Shown piece by piece: positions 1 through 10,294 of a stretch of 64,000 bases of DNA. Every line of letters starts with the position of its first letter. Positions within the stretch are counted from its first letter, which is position 1. The position numbers and the translations under genes are program-made. The stretch comes from Glebionis coronaria (taxonomy: Eukaryota; Streptophyta; Magnoliopsida; Asterales; Asteraceae): assembly GCA_025667525.1 (NCBI GenBank), contig CM046875.1, positions 199,802,125 to 199,866,124 on the forward strand, written 5' to 3'. Below the pieces are notes generated by a model. It saw only the letters and a program-made list of their open reading frames with translations. It had not been told where the DNA came from and searched no databases.

Positions 1-237
1 ATGGACAAGTTCATCCGGACTTCTTATCCGTTTTTCTCTTATCAATTAGATATGTCCTTTCAGTCACGTCACGTTCCATGTCCTTCCAAGACATGTCACG
101 TTCTACGATCCTTCTACCATGTCACCTGCACATTCATTTATCTTACATACCCTCTCAGTTTGATTCAAGTATGTTTCTCTTTCAGTTTACATTATCTATA
201 ATTCGGGGACGAATTATTCTTTTTAGGGGGGAAGAGT
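1..237 (+). mobile_element. 3' internal end of a Ty3/gypsy element, with polypurine tract
   Basis: This stretch matches, in inverse orientation, the DNA next to the 3' LTR of the gypsy element at 24280-34340 (about 27187-27431). It ends in a polypurine tract (AGGGGGGAAGAG, about 225-236) immediately before an LTR that starts TGTAAAACCC. The rest of the element lies before base 1. A 66-codon open frame here has a counterpart in the related element but resembles no known gag or pol domain, so I do not call it a gene. Confidence 0.7.
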
Positions 238-1076
238 TGTAAAACCCGCGTGCTTTTACCATGAATAGTACCCTTATGGTCGTGCGTATATGATTAGAAC
301 TTTCCTTTTATAACATGTTTACGTTTCACGTATAAGAATTACGAGTATTACGTACGTGTTAGAACACGATAAGTATTTATTACGTATGAACACACAATAA
401 TTATTCAAATAATTATTATAATCACGATCATACGAACATGAAATCATGAACGTAAATTAATCACGAACTAATATTACATATGTATATATATATTTATTCC
501 GAACACGAATAAATATATTAAGTCACGATCGATAACTAATTAAAACACGTAAAACACGAACACGAGAACACACTTATTAATTAGACACGGAAAATGATCG
601 GGTTACCCCATGTGGGCCCCATATACCACGAAATTAGGAAGAAAAAGGGCTTAACCCATCAATTTTTACTAAACAAGAAAAAGGAGGAAACTTGTTTCAT
701 TATAACAAAATCTAGAAAATAATTAAAACCCTAAATGTTTTCCTCCTCATTCTCCTTTGTCTCTTTGGCCGCTACATTCAAGAACACCACAAAGGTGTTT
801 CGGTTTGATTTTGATCTTGGAATTATTACAAGGATTCGTGTGTGTTCATCCTTAATTGATCCACGTATTCGGTATAACTTTTTAACCCTTTTCTTTTATG
901 TTTTGATTTAATGAATCACATAAAATCATGATGTTTTTAAAAACTAATTAAAAACAATTATTAAAACATGTATATGATCATGGGGTAAATCAAAACAAGG
1001 GGTTTTAGGGGTGTTTTGTGTTGGCTGACGCCTAACCGAGCCCCATGGGGGTCTCGGCTTGGCTTATTATCCACCA

Positions 1077-1096
1077 CCGAGACCATATGGTCTCGG
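1077..1096. repeat. Perfect 20-bp palindrome in the LTR
   Basis: CCGAGACC-ATAT-GGTCTCGG reads the same on both strands. The related LTRs keep an 8-bp stem at the same place (26305-26326 and 33460-33481) with a paired base change. See findings. Confidence 0.85.
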
Positions 1097-1736
1097 TATG
1101 GTGATGATGATGGTCACGACAGCAGCAACAAGGGGTAACCCCGACCTTGGTTCGGGGTATGGTGTTGATTACGGGTCCGGTTCATGGTTTCTAGTGGGGT
1201 CCGGTTCATAGATGATTTTTAAGGTTTATGATTTTAATAGTTATGTGTTAGAAAATAAATTAATTAAACATGACATGATTAATTTAATTAACATGACTTA
1301 GGTTATAAATTTAATTATTTGATCATGAATTTTTAACCTAAGTATTTATATTTAACTAGACTTTATAATTAATTAATTATTAAAAACCATGACTATAATT
1401 AATTAATTAACATGACTTAGGTTATATTATTAATAATTAATAATACATGTTTTAACCTAAGTATTTTACCTTATTTAATTAAAGCAAGATAGATTTAATT
1501 AAATACTTTTAACCTATAATTTATTTAATTTACATGTAGTAATTAATAAACTATACTTTATAACAACATGACTTAGAATAATAATCAGAAAACACTTAAA
1601 GCTTATATTATTAGCTTATTTAACCAGCTTATATCTAATTATGGAAACTTTCTATTTTTAGAAACTTATTTAATTAAGGCAGCTAATCTATTTATGGAAA
1701 CTTTATATTTTTAGTAACTTGTCTATTTTAAGCAGT

Positions 1737-1855
1737 AATCCTATTTTTGGAAACTTTCTATTTTTGGAAACTTTCTATTTTTGGAAACTTTCTTTTTTTG
1801 GTTTCTATTTTTGGAAACTTTCTATTTTAGGAAACTTGCTATTTTTAGAAAGTTA
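1737..1855 (+). repeat. 17-bp minisatellite in the LTR
   Basis: Imperfect head-to-tail copies of TATTTTTGGAAACTTTC. The same unit occurs on the other strand in the related LTRs near 25486-25640 and 32656-32790, where the copy number differs by one unit between the two LTRs of a single element. Confidence 0.8.
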
Positions 1856-3123
1856 CTTATTAGAACACAACAAGTATAATAATACATGGAATACAAGTAA
1901 TACTTAATCAGAATAGACAGAATATAAGATAAATACAGTATTAAGCTTAAAACAGTAAAACATGACATGAACGTATGAAATAAGCTAAGACATGACATAA
2001 AACCAGTTACGTATGTAGTAATCAGATACTTGTACACGTATGTATTTATGTAGCATTAGTGATAACGAAGTAGGACTCTCTTCCGTTCGTCTTCTTCGTT
2101 CACTGGACATAAGGTACAGATTCCCGTCCTTTCAGTATGGCCATTCTTTCCTTATTAGGATTCCCCGTATGCAGCCAACTGTTTTCCCATAGTATAAGTT
2201 TATATGTTTGACTGCTTATGTTTAATTAGAATACCTATAGCCATATACATGTATGACCAGTTTCACCTAGTTATGGAGGTACCATAACCATAACACTAGA
2301 GGCACTGGTGTTATGACTTCCCCACGGCGGAGTGATTGCTCGTGGCGTCCCTTCAGCTTTTGGCCATATTATTATATTTATCATGTGGGGCGTATGGGTG
2401 CATCCTCGTTACATGTTTTTCAGCAGATTACTTAGTGTGAATGTGGTGTGTGCCTTGCATCCTTCACAAGGAGCTGATCCCTCCTACCCAAAACCAGTAT
2501 ATTAAATTAGAGGCAGCCCCTCTAATTTGCATGATGAGGTCACCCCTCCAAGTATTCATGCACGGTGTATTTTTATGACCTATATTGGCTAATGGTAAAA
2601 TATGTTAAACAATTTTTACGAGATAAACATAAGGCTTTGCAAACTATAAAACCAAATTTACTAAGACTTAACCGGGTTATCCAGGACTTAGTTGCTTCTG
2701 CTGTTATATGCTTATATGCTTATATTATTCATGCTTTATTTGTACATCCGTGCACTGAGCATTTTGCTCAGCCGTTACTTTCCTTTCCATGTCCTAAAAC
2801 AGCAGGTACCCAAGGACAGACTCGAGCATTGTGGAGGACATGCATAGGATGGAAGCTGCCATAGACTTCTTCTCCTTTTGCCTTCATATACTTATGCTTG
2901 TATAAGTCTTTCATTCATTTCATTTATTTTATTATGTTTTGGGCTTATGTTTGGGGGACCGATGTTTGATTCCGGTTTACCCTATGGTCATGTATGTTTT
3001 ACTACATATTACCTTGTATGCTTTGATGACACGCCATAATTACGCGTAACGGTCCACTTATCAAAGTGGGGTGTTACAATTGGTGTCTTATTACTCATTT
3101 TAATATGTAGCTATCTTACATAC

Positions 3124-3645
3124 AGTTCGCGTATGTCTCCGGCACATGGCCGAAGGCATTACACTTATACCGGAGAAATAGCCACGTAGGAAACAGAAAA
3201 GAGACAAGATCCCCCATATATCGGGAGACCCTGTTTTACCCAAAAAGCAATGCTTTATCCAATGGATCCAACCATCAATCACCACCTACTTTATACTATG
3301 CCTGAACTTAGGATACTGTGCATGATACATGTCTCGATGACATGACTACTCAGCCAGGTATACCTTTATCTTGGGTATAAATACCCAAGGGTATTTACTA
3401 CACACAACAACACATAATACACTACATTCAATTCTACTTAATACTATTCTTCCGGTGTTCCACACCGGATACCACTCTAGTGATTGTTACTTACTCTCAC
3501 GTCGGAGCTTGGTCTCGCGTTCACACCTAGGACGAGTTAACGTGCGTTCCTTTATTGCAGGATAGGCCTAACCTACAAGCAAACCATACACGAGACCGAA
3601 GCTTAATCTACACGGGCTAAGTGCCTACGGATTTTTGTTTCAACA
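3124..3645 (+). mobile_element. 5' LTR of the Tat element
   Basis: Pairs with 54110-54631. It ends in TTTCAACA followed at once by the primer binding site. Its first base is A where the 3' LTR has T (AGTTCGCG versus TGTTCGCG), so the canonical terminal TG is mutated in this copy. A TATA-like motif (TATAAATA) lies at about 3376-3383, upstream of the expected transcript start. Confidence 0.9.
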
Positions 3646-3647
3646 TT

Positions 3648-3666
3648 TGGCGCCATCTGTGGGACC
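3648..3666 (+). promoter_or_regulatory. Primer binding site of the Tat element
   Basis: TGGCGCCATCTGTGGGACC begins two bases after the LTR. The TGGCGCC(G/A)TCTGTGGG form is usual in Tat-lineage elements. Confidence 0.75.
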
Positions 3667-3691
3667 CTAAACTCGAATCTCCAAACAGCTA

Positions 3692-4832
3692 TTGATGCCA
3701 GGACCTTCGGGAAGCGGGTATCCTTTGTTGCTATCTCCGGATCGTGACAATACACCCGCGGGTAGGGAGACAGAGACACCTTCCACGTTGCAACAAATGA
3801 TTCTAGAAAGTGTAAGTGAGTTACGGAACTTGGTAGGGCTCTATAATGCCGTGAGGCAAGAGCCTATCATGCCCATAAAGTTCTTCTTCGACGATGAGCC
3901 ACAGGGATCTACCAAGGAGAAGCCCGAAGCATAAAAAACACACAAATATGCCGATAAGCCCGCCGATGACTTACAAAAACCTTTCAAAGACGTTGTCTCC
4001 TAACCGTTCACGAGTAGAATCATCAAATTCTCATCGCCAAAACACATCCTCCCGGCAACATTAAAACTATACACCGGTGCGACAGATCCCAATGATCACA
4101 TAACTCGTTTCGCCGGTGCGGCCAACTCAGGGGAGTGGCCTATGCCAGTATGGTGTAGGTTCTTTCAGCAGACGCTGGACGGAGCGGCATGAGGATGGTT
4201 CGAAAGACTACCACCGGGAAGCATAGGACATTGGGATGACCTAAGAGATAAGTTTCTCAAAAGGTTTGCCTTTAGAAGGAAAATTCTTAGAAGCCCCATG
4301 GAAATCATAAGTATCGTGAGAAAGACTCGTGGATCGCCGCTAGCATTCAAGAAAAGATGGATGAAATGTTCAAGAGGGTTGATTACTTTGCTAAATCAGA
4401 AGAGGCTTACAAGAACACATAACTACCACAAGGGGAGGGAATCAAAAGGAATGGAAAAGCCATAAAGGAAGATAAGTACTTTTCAAGAAAGAACTCCAAC
4501 CGCCACAAAAACAAAGGTGACTACAGACCGAAACCTGTGTACTCACCATATGTTCCTCCCATGAATCCGAACAACTCAAGAAGGAATCGATACCAATGTC
4601 CCGGGCTCGAGACGTTGACCAAATTCCCTAAAGAGATTCTGGAAACATAATTACAGCTCCAGTTGCCCCAACCTCCACCCACAAAGGGCATAATACGCCC
4701 AGAAAACATGGACAAGTACTGTGATTATCATAGGGAGAAGGGTCATGTCACTAATGATTGTCATCAGTTGAGAAAACAACTAGAAGCAACACTTGAGTCA
4801 GGAAAGTTAAACCATTTGGTTAAGGACTTTTG
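3692..4832 (+). pseudogene. gag of the Tat element (broken)
   Basis: The leader reaches an ATG at 3692. An 80-codon frame opens the gag, which continues in other frames with recognisable capsid motifs: a YTGATDPNDHI segment near 4070, WFERLPPGSI near 4196 and the start of the retrotransposon gag domain. Further on is a Cys-His zinc-knuckle-like stretch (YCDYHREKGHVTNDC, near 4720-4765). It is interrupted by stop codons, for example TGA at 4190-4192 where relatives carry arginine, and TAA near 4421 and 4648. No intact capsid protein could be made from it. Confidence 0.75.
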
Positions 4833-5522
4833 AGGAAGGGTGAACAAAGGGAACCAGGGAAGAGAAATGGAGGAGGCGACTACAAGGACAAAACAATAAA
4901 CATGGTAAGCAGTAAGTGTTGTGGGATGAAGCAAAAAGAAGTATGTAAGGTCGAAGTAGACTGGATGAATGCCCCAATATACTTCCCTCCGGTAACTGAA
5001 TCTAAAGCCTCGGACGATCCTCTAATATTCGAAGCAGAAATAGAAGGCTATTGGGTGAAACGTGTGTTCGTTGACGAAGGTGCAGCCATGGAAGTAATGC
5101 TCGAGCATTGCTTCATGAACTTGGATCCGGACATAAGACGAAGACTGACCCCAGACCCTGTCAAAGTTCTGAGTTTCTCAGGGGAGGAAACAACGCCTTT
5201 GGGAAAAATTGAGCTAGAAGTAACCTTCGGATCACATGACATGGAAAGAAAAACAACAATGACCTTTTGTGTAATCAGAGCTCCGTCACCCTACAAAATC
5301 ATTCTTGGTCGAACCGAGATCAGAGAATTGAGAGCCATACCCTCCACCATACACTCCGCAATGAAGTTTCCCACTTCAGGTGGCATTGCTACGTTAAGGA
5401 GAAAAGCAAGAGCAATCTTTGAGTGCAGGGTGATCGAGGATGGTCGGAAGATAGCAAAAGAAAAGGCAACAGCCTTGGGGAAGGAGTTAGACAAGTGGCT
5501 TGCGTTTGAAAAGTTCAACTAG
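4830..5522 (+). pseudogene. Aspartic protease region of the Tat element
   Basis: An open 230-codon frame. Residues about 45-150 match the pepsin-like retroviral protease of Tat elements: the active-site strand reads VDEGAAMEVM (residues about 77-86, Asp present), followed by SFSGEETTPLGKIELEVTFG and a C-terminal IILGR motif. In the family the protease releases the gag and pol proteins. It is open here, but the flanking gag and pol are broken, so I treat it as part of a dead polyprotein. Confidence 0.75.
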
Positions 5523-5543
5523 CAGGAAAGGGAAGAGGGGGAG

Positions 5544-5731
5544 ATGACGGAGCAAGTCATCGTCCATCCCAGATATCCAGAGCAGTTAGTAACAATCGGA
5601 AGGTTGTTCACAAAAAAATGCGGGTTACAACTAATAGATTTGTTGAGGAATAGCACATACGTGTTTGCTTGGGAGCCATCGGACATGACAGGGTTCCTAA
5701 AAGAATTATCAAACACTCACTCAATGTGGAT
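5544..5731 (+). pseudogene. Start of the Tat reverse transcriptase, cut by Athila insertion
   Basis: Encodes the linker and first residues of the Tat RT region (VHPRYPEQLVTIGR, then VFAWEPSDMTG), a typical lead-in to the RT of this lineage. The frame then runs straight into the LTR of the Athila element at 5732. The rest of RT resumes at 44216, after the duplicated 5 bp TGGAT (5727-5731 and 44211-44215). Confidence 0.85.
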
Positions 5732-8700
5732 TGATTGTGGTAAATTACACCTCTTGTTTAGGAAAACAAAAGAGGGTAAATGAGCGGTAAGTATTGAACA
5801 AACGATTTTAGGAAAAACCAAGTGTTAATGACCATTATGAAGTTCGTTTCCCAAGGAGGTATATGTGTGTGACTAAGATGTAAATGATTTGAGATTAATA
5901 TTTGGTTTAGAAGGGGATGAGGAAAGAAGATGACGAAGACGTGAAAATTACTACTACAACGACAAAACGTAAAACCGTAAAAACTACAAAAATAAAAATT
6001 AATTCTAAAAATTACCAAAAATTCACCAAAAATCAAAATTAATAAACTAAGAGTTTACCAATGATCAAAACTTTTTCAAACCTTTTAAATAATTAAATAT
6101 TCAATTTTTAAATGCTAATTAAAGCCCTAAAAATCAAATAAATTATCAAAAAGCCAAAATAAAGATTTTTCAATTGGTAAACCTCTAAAATGACCTAAAA
6201 AGATTAAAAACTATTTTTAGAAATTTTTAAACTAATAAAAACTATTTAAAATGATTTAAAAACTATTAAAACTTAAAATAATTATAAAAATTAATCTAAA
6301 AGTGATAAAATTATTCTAAAAGTTGCTAAATTCCTATTGTAATGTATTAAAGCTAAGAAAAATATAAAAAGTTGGAAAATGAGAAATTTGAAAAATAATA
6401 ATAAAATAATATTAAAATAATATTAAAAATCCAAAAATTATAAAAAATTCTAAAAACTTGCAAACTAGTTTACTTTAACCTAAATAATCAGAAAATCGAA
6501 GTGAAATGACCAGAATACCCCTATTGGGCCCTCAAATGGGCCAAAACCAAAATCAGTCAACCCTTACATGGGCTTTTTGGCCCAAAAAGTCAAACTTGGC
6601 CCAATTGACTTGGAAAAGCCCTATCTGACTCAAAATTTAATTCTAAGCACAAAACTCTAAAGGCCCAAAAGCTGAATGTGAGCTTATCACAGCTTAATAA
6701 GCAAACAGCTTATTCTTATTGGGCTTTTCAGCCCATTAAGCAATAAGCCAATGCCATAAGCTCTAATTTGACACACAACCTTCTTTTGGGATGCTTATGA
6801 GATCTGTAAAAAGAAATTTTGAAAAAGCACATCAATAAGCCAGAAATAAGCAAAGTATTATTTCACTAAAAGACAAAATAGTCGTTTTTGAGAAATAAGG
6901 CACCTCAGGACTTGATTCAGCTTGCAAAAGATCACAAATGGACTCAATAAGCCAAATCAATCAATAAAATTCAAATAAGCAAAACCAATAAGCCAGAATA
7001 AGCAAATAAGCACTTATGAAAAAGTCAATGAAGTTGGTTTTCTAGTCAAACCCTAAAGTCAACCCACCAAATGCTCCAGTATGAACAAATGGGTCAAATA
7101 ATGAGCACCTATTACAAAATCCAAGTTGTTGCTGGTTAAAATAAGCTATTATAGCTTATTGATAAGCTGACACCAAAATTACACTAGCAGTGGCAACCAG
7201 CAGGGGAAAGGAGTTCCCACTGCTTTGACTATTTGACTGAGCTTTTTAGAGAGTTCTAGTTGGATTCAATTGGAAACAAAGGCACCCTTGTGATCAGTGA
7301 ACCACAAGGAGTCAATATCAACAAGAAAATCACAATTTGGTTCACACAATAAGCCACAAATGATCAAACAGTCACCATATACCACACAGACATGGAAATA
7401 AGCAGTTATGCACTTAATAAGCAGATTTAGCAAGAATAAGCCAACCAAACTTAACAGGATGCATACACAAGCTATATAAACTATGAATAAGCACAAAGCA
7501 ACTTGAATCAAACACTGAATCAAAGTAATCAACAAGATCAAATCTCAAAAAGTTACTGATGAACAAAGTGCATATGCAGAAACAAGTTTGCTGATCTATT
7601 TGACACTAGATCCAATTTCAAGCAGTCAAATCTCTTTCCCTGGTGTGATTAACTAAGGTTTAGCACTTGTTAGCCCTAGCCTAAGCTTGGATCTAGGTGT
7701 CCTTAAAATCCTAGCCAATTTTACCAAGTATCCAAGATTTTATACCCTATTTTATGAATTTATGTGTTTCAAACCTTCAAACCTGCAAACAGATGAACAA
7801 AAGCACCTAACAAATAGATACCAACACTTGCAAACAATAAACCACCTCTTAGCAAACCACAAATCCAATTCAAGCAGTAGACCCAAACACCCCTTAATCA
7901 ACTACTTAACAAAGAAACTTGTGATTTCAACTAATAACCTTCTGATTTTAATGATCAAAAACACTTACTAGGTAGCAACTAACACAATCAAACTCAAAAA
8001 TTACCAGCACAAACACAAGAACTCAAAATCCAAGTACCAAATCTAAAACAGGCATAAACATGAAATTTTTAGAGGAATCTTAACAAGGGATTATACCTGC
8101 CCTCCACAAGATCCTAGGAGGGCCAGCTATGCTCCTTGGACCTTGTTCAACAACTAGAACAAGACCAAGGTACTTCAACAAATGAGATGCAAGACTGCCT
8201 TGGTTGATGGTTCAAAATAGAACCTCAAGGACTTGATTTCTTCAACACAAGCAGCAAACAACTCAACCAAGGGCTCTAACCCCTTCACAAGCTTGGTGTC
8301 AACAAGCTTGCAAGAGCTTATAGCTTATGGCTAAGGGTTAGTACACAAATATAGCAAAATCAGAAACTAGGATTTCAAGGCCTTTGAACCTTGAAAACCT
8401 TATGAACCAAGACGTGCCTTAACCACAAGATTAAGGAAGGTCTTAACAATCAAATGGAACTCAGATTTAGGCTATTCTAACACCAACTTTTAATCAAATC
8501 AAAAAGAGAATTCAAAATTTTCAAAAATTCAAATTTTATTAAACTTAAAAAGGAATTACAAAGATTGATAGCCTAAAACTGGAACAAAGGGACTCTCACA
8601 TGTTGAGGTCTCCTTTTATAGGCAAATGCCTGGCTAAACTATTCACAAACCCTAGAAGTGAATTCTCTAAAATGCCCTTGAGTTCTTCTAGATCATTTGA

Positions 8701-9676
8701 TGGAATGAGTTGTCCAAATGCATCCAAACCGTTTATAATAGCTTTGGGGTGAAGCAAGGATCCTTGGCTGTTGATTTGGACATGTAGGATGGCTTGGAGA
8801 GTAAGTTGCATTCTGATTGGGTGACGTGTTGAATGGTGGGGTCCTTTGGGTAATGGGATTGAGGGTTTTGTGTGTGGGATGTGTTTCTGCATGTGTGAAT
8901 CACACATGTGCCAGGGTAATTGAAATTTACCCTTTGTTTTAAGTGAGTAAATTCTGGGGTAAAGAATGGTAAACAGTAACACTTTTGATCCGAAATTGGG
9001 GGAGAAAAGGTGTTTGGCGCATTTTTCAGGTTTGAATGTTTAACCTTGGCAACTTTGGTCCTTGTATTTTGGTAAAACATGTATAACACGTTTTTCAGCC
9101 TAAAAACTTCCATCCCTTTGTAAATAAGTTTCACACTTTGGCAGATTTGGCACAAAACTTTGGAAAAAGGTTTCAAAGGGTTGTTTTTGCCATTTTGAGA
9201 TATTTCAAGGGCTGATTTTGGACTTTCTTGATCTTCAAAGGTCTTCAATGTATCTTTGGCTTCATGAGGGACCATTATTGGCAATTTGAAATTGTTGAGG
9301 GACTAATCTTGCCATTTCTTCAAAGTTGAAGGACCTTTTGTGTAATTTTGACAAACTTAAAGGACCAAACTTGTAAGATCAATATACAAGGGTTTTAAGT
9401 GTCATTTCTTCATTCATTGAGGATCAAACTTGCACATCTTTAAGTCTTCAAGGATAAATGTTGAATATTCCATGAATTAGGGACCGGTTCTTTGTACGGT
9501 TTCGTTTCTCGTGTCCGTTTTTCCTTGTATCTTGTGATCTTTTGTCTTTTTCACGATATCCATACCTAAAATACACAAGTAAACAAACACAAGCATATAT
9601 ATGGTATATTATGACATTTTTATGCATTTTTAGCCCGAAAAGAACGATGAGATCATGTATAAATGCCCTCTCATCA
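5732..9676 (-). mobile_element. 3' LTR of the Athila element
   Basis: Pairs with 40266-44210, starting and ending at the same bases and with the same length (3945 bp). It contains a cluster of AATAAGC motifs (about 6690-7495). A 183-codon frame on the - strand (8733-9284) is also open in the other LTR copy but resembles no known protein, so I do not call it a gene. Confidence 0.92.
6690..7495 (+). repeat. Cluster of AATAAGC heptamers in the Athila LTR
   Basis: About 15 copies of AATAAGC (often followed by C or A) in roughly 800 bp, irregularly spaced, with further GCTTATT on the other strand. The cluster is retained in the second LTR at about 41225-42030. Confidence 0.7.
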
Positions 9677-9690
9677 CTCCCCCATACTAA
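9677..9690 (-). promoter_or_regulatory. Polypurine tract of the Athila element
   Basis: Reads TTAGTATGGGGGAG on the - strand, directly before the 3' LTR. It primes plus-strand DNA synthesis in this family. Confidence 0.8.
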
Positions 9691-10294
9691 GCCATTGCCG
9701 TGCCCTCACGCAATGCTAGAATAAAGTATCTAAGCATCACCAAAGTTCAATTTTATTAACCTTTATTGAAGAGTAAAAGACTTGCAACATACTACGAAGG
9801 TGTGTAAAGACATAACATATGATTTTCATCACAAAAGTGACTTTTAAGGTCAAAGAATAGAAACAAGTAAATGTTCCTTAGAGTAAACTTCGTCATCCTT
9901 GATTGTCATACATTCCATGCTAAGTGCAAAAACGAGATCATTGTTGGTACAAGTCACAATGCTAACACTACTCATACGTCCAAATTGTGTAATACTTTTT
10001 CTCCCCGTAATCCTAGTTATTATAAAAGGAGATGGGTTACTAACATTTTTTAACTATTTGTCATGGATCACAAGTGATTCATATTGACTTATTTGAGTAG
10101 TTATTAGTCCGAAAGCAAAGTAGCACGATTTGATCAATAGTTAGCCGAAGGACAAAATCTTTTAAAACGGCTTCTCGTGTATTACATGGACTATTCGCCT
10201 CTTCGTGACTTCATGTTAACTAAACTACGAGCTATTACATGGACTATCGTTGGAGTGACCGATCCTTCTTAATACGTAAAACGTATTTCCAACA
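9691..10294 (-). mobile_element. Athila 3' region and possible remnant of a copia LTR
   Basis: No gene is seen. The left part adjoins the Athila polypurine tract and is best read as Athila 3' untranslated DNA. The right end closes with TTTCCAACA at 10294, next to a polypurine tract (CTCCCCCT on +). That is how a copia LTR beginning TGTTGGAAA on the - strand would look. Its left boundary could not be found, and it does not match the LTR at 21849-22122 beyond the terminal bases. A 25-bp phrase (ATTCGCCTCTTCGTGACTTC...) near 10192 recurs near 10503. Confidence 0.45.

Larger units (their letters stand above)
238..3078 (+). mobile_element. 3' LTR of a Ty3/gypsy element (+ strand)
   Basis: A 2841-bp LTR starting TGTAAAACCC and ending GGTGTTACA, preceded by a polypurine tract and not followed by a primer binding site, so it is the 3' LTR. 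It is related along its length to the two LTRs at 24280-27186 and 31451-34340 (inverse orientation) but clearly more diverged from them than they are from each other. It contains short inverted repeats near 1036-1096 and a 17-bp minisatellite near 1740-1855. The TSD cannot be tested because the 5' end is outside the window. Confidence 0.8.

Noticed and set aside
5758..6036. 92-codon frame repeated at 40292-40570
   Set aside because: It is LTR sequence. The repetition comes from the LTR pair and not from selection on a protein.
8733..9284. 183-codon frame on the - strand, also open in the partner LTR (43266-43817)
   Set aside because: It lies wholly inside an LTR, has low complexity and no family resemblance. 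Retention in both LTRs is expected at about 2 % divergence.
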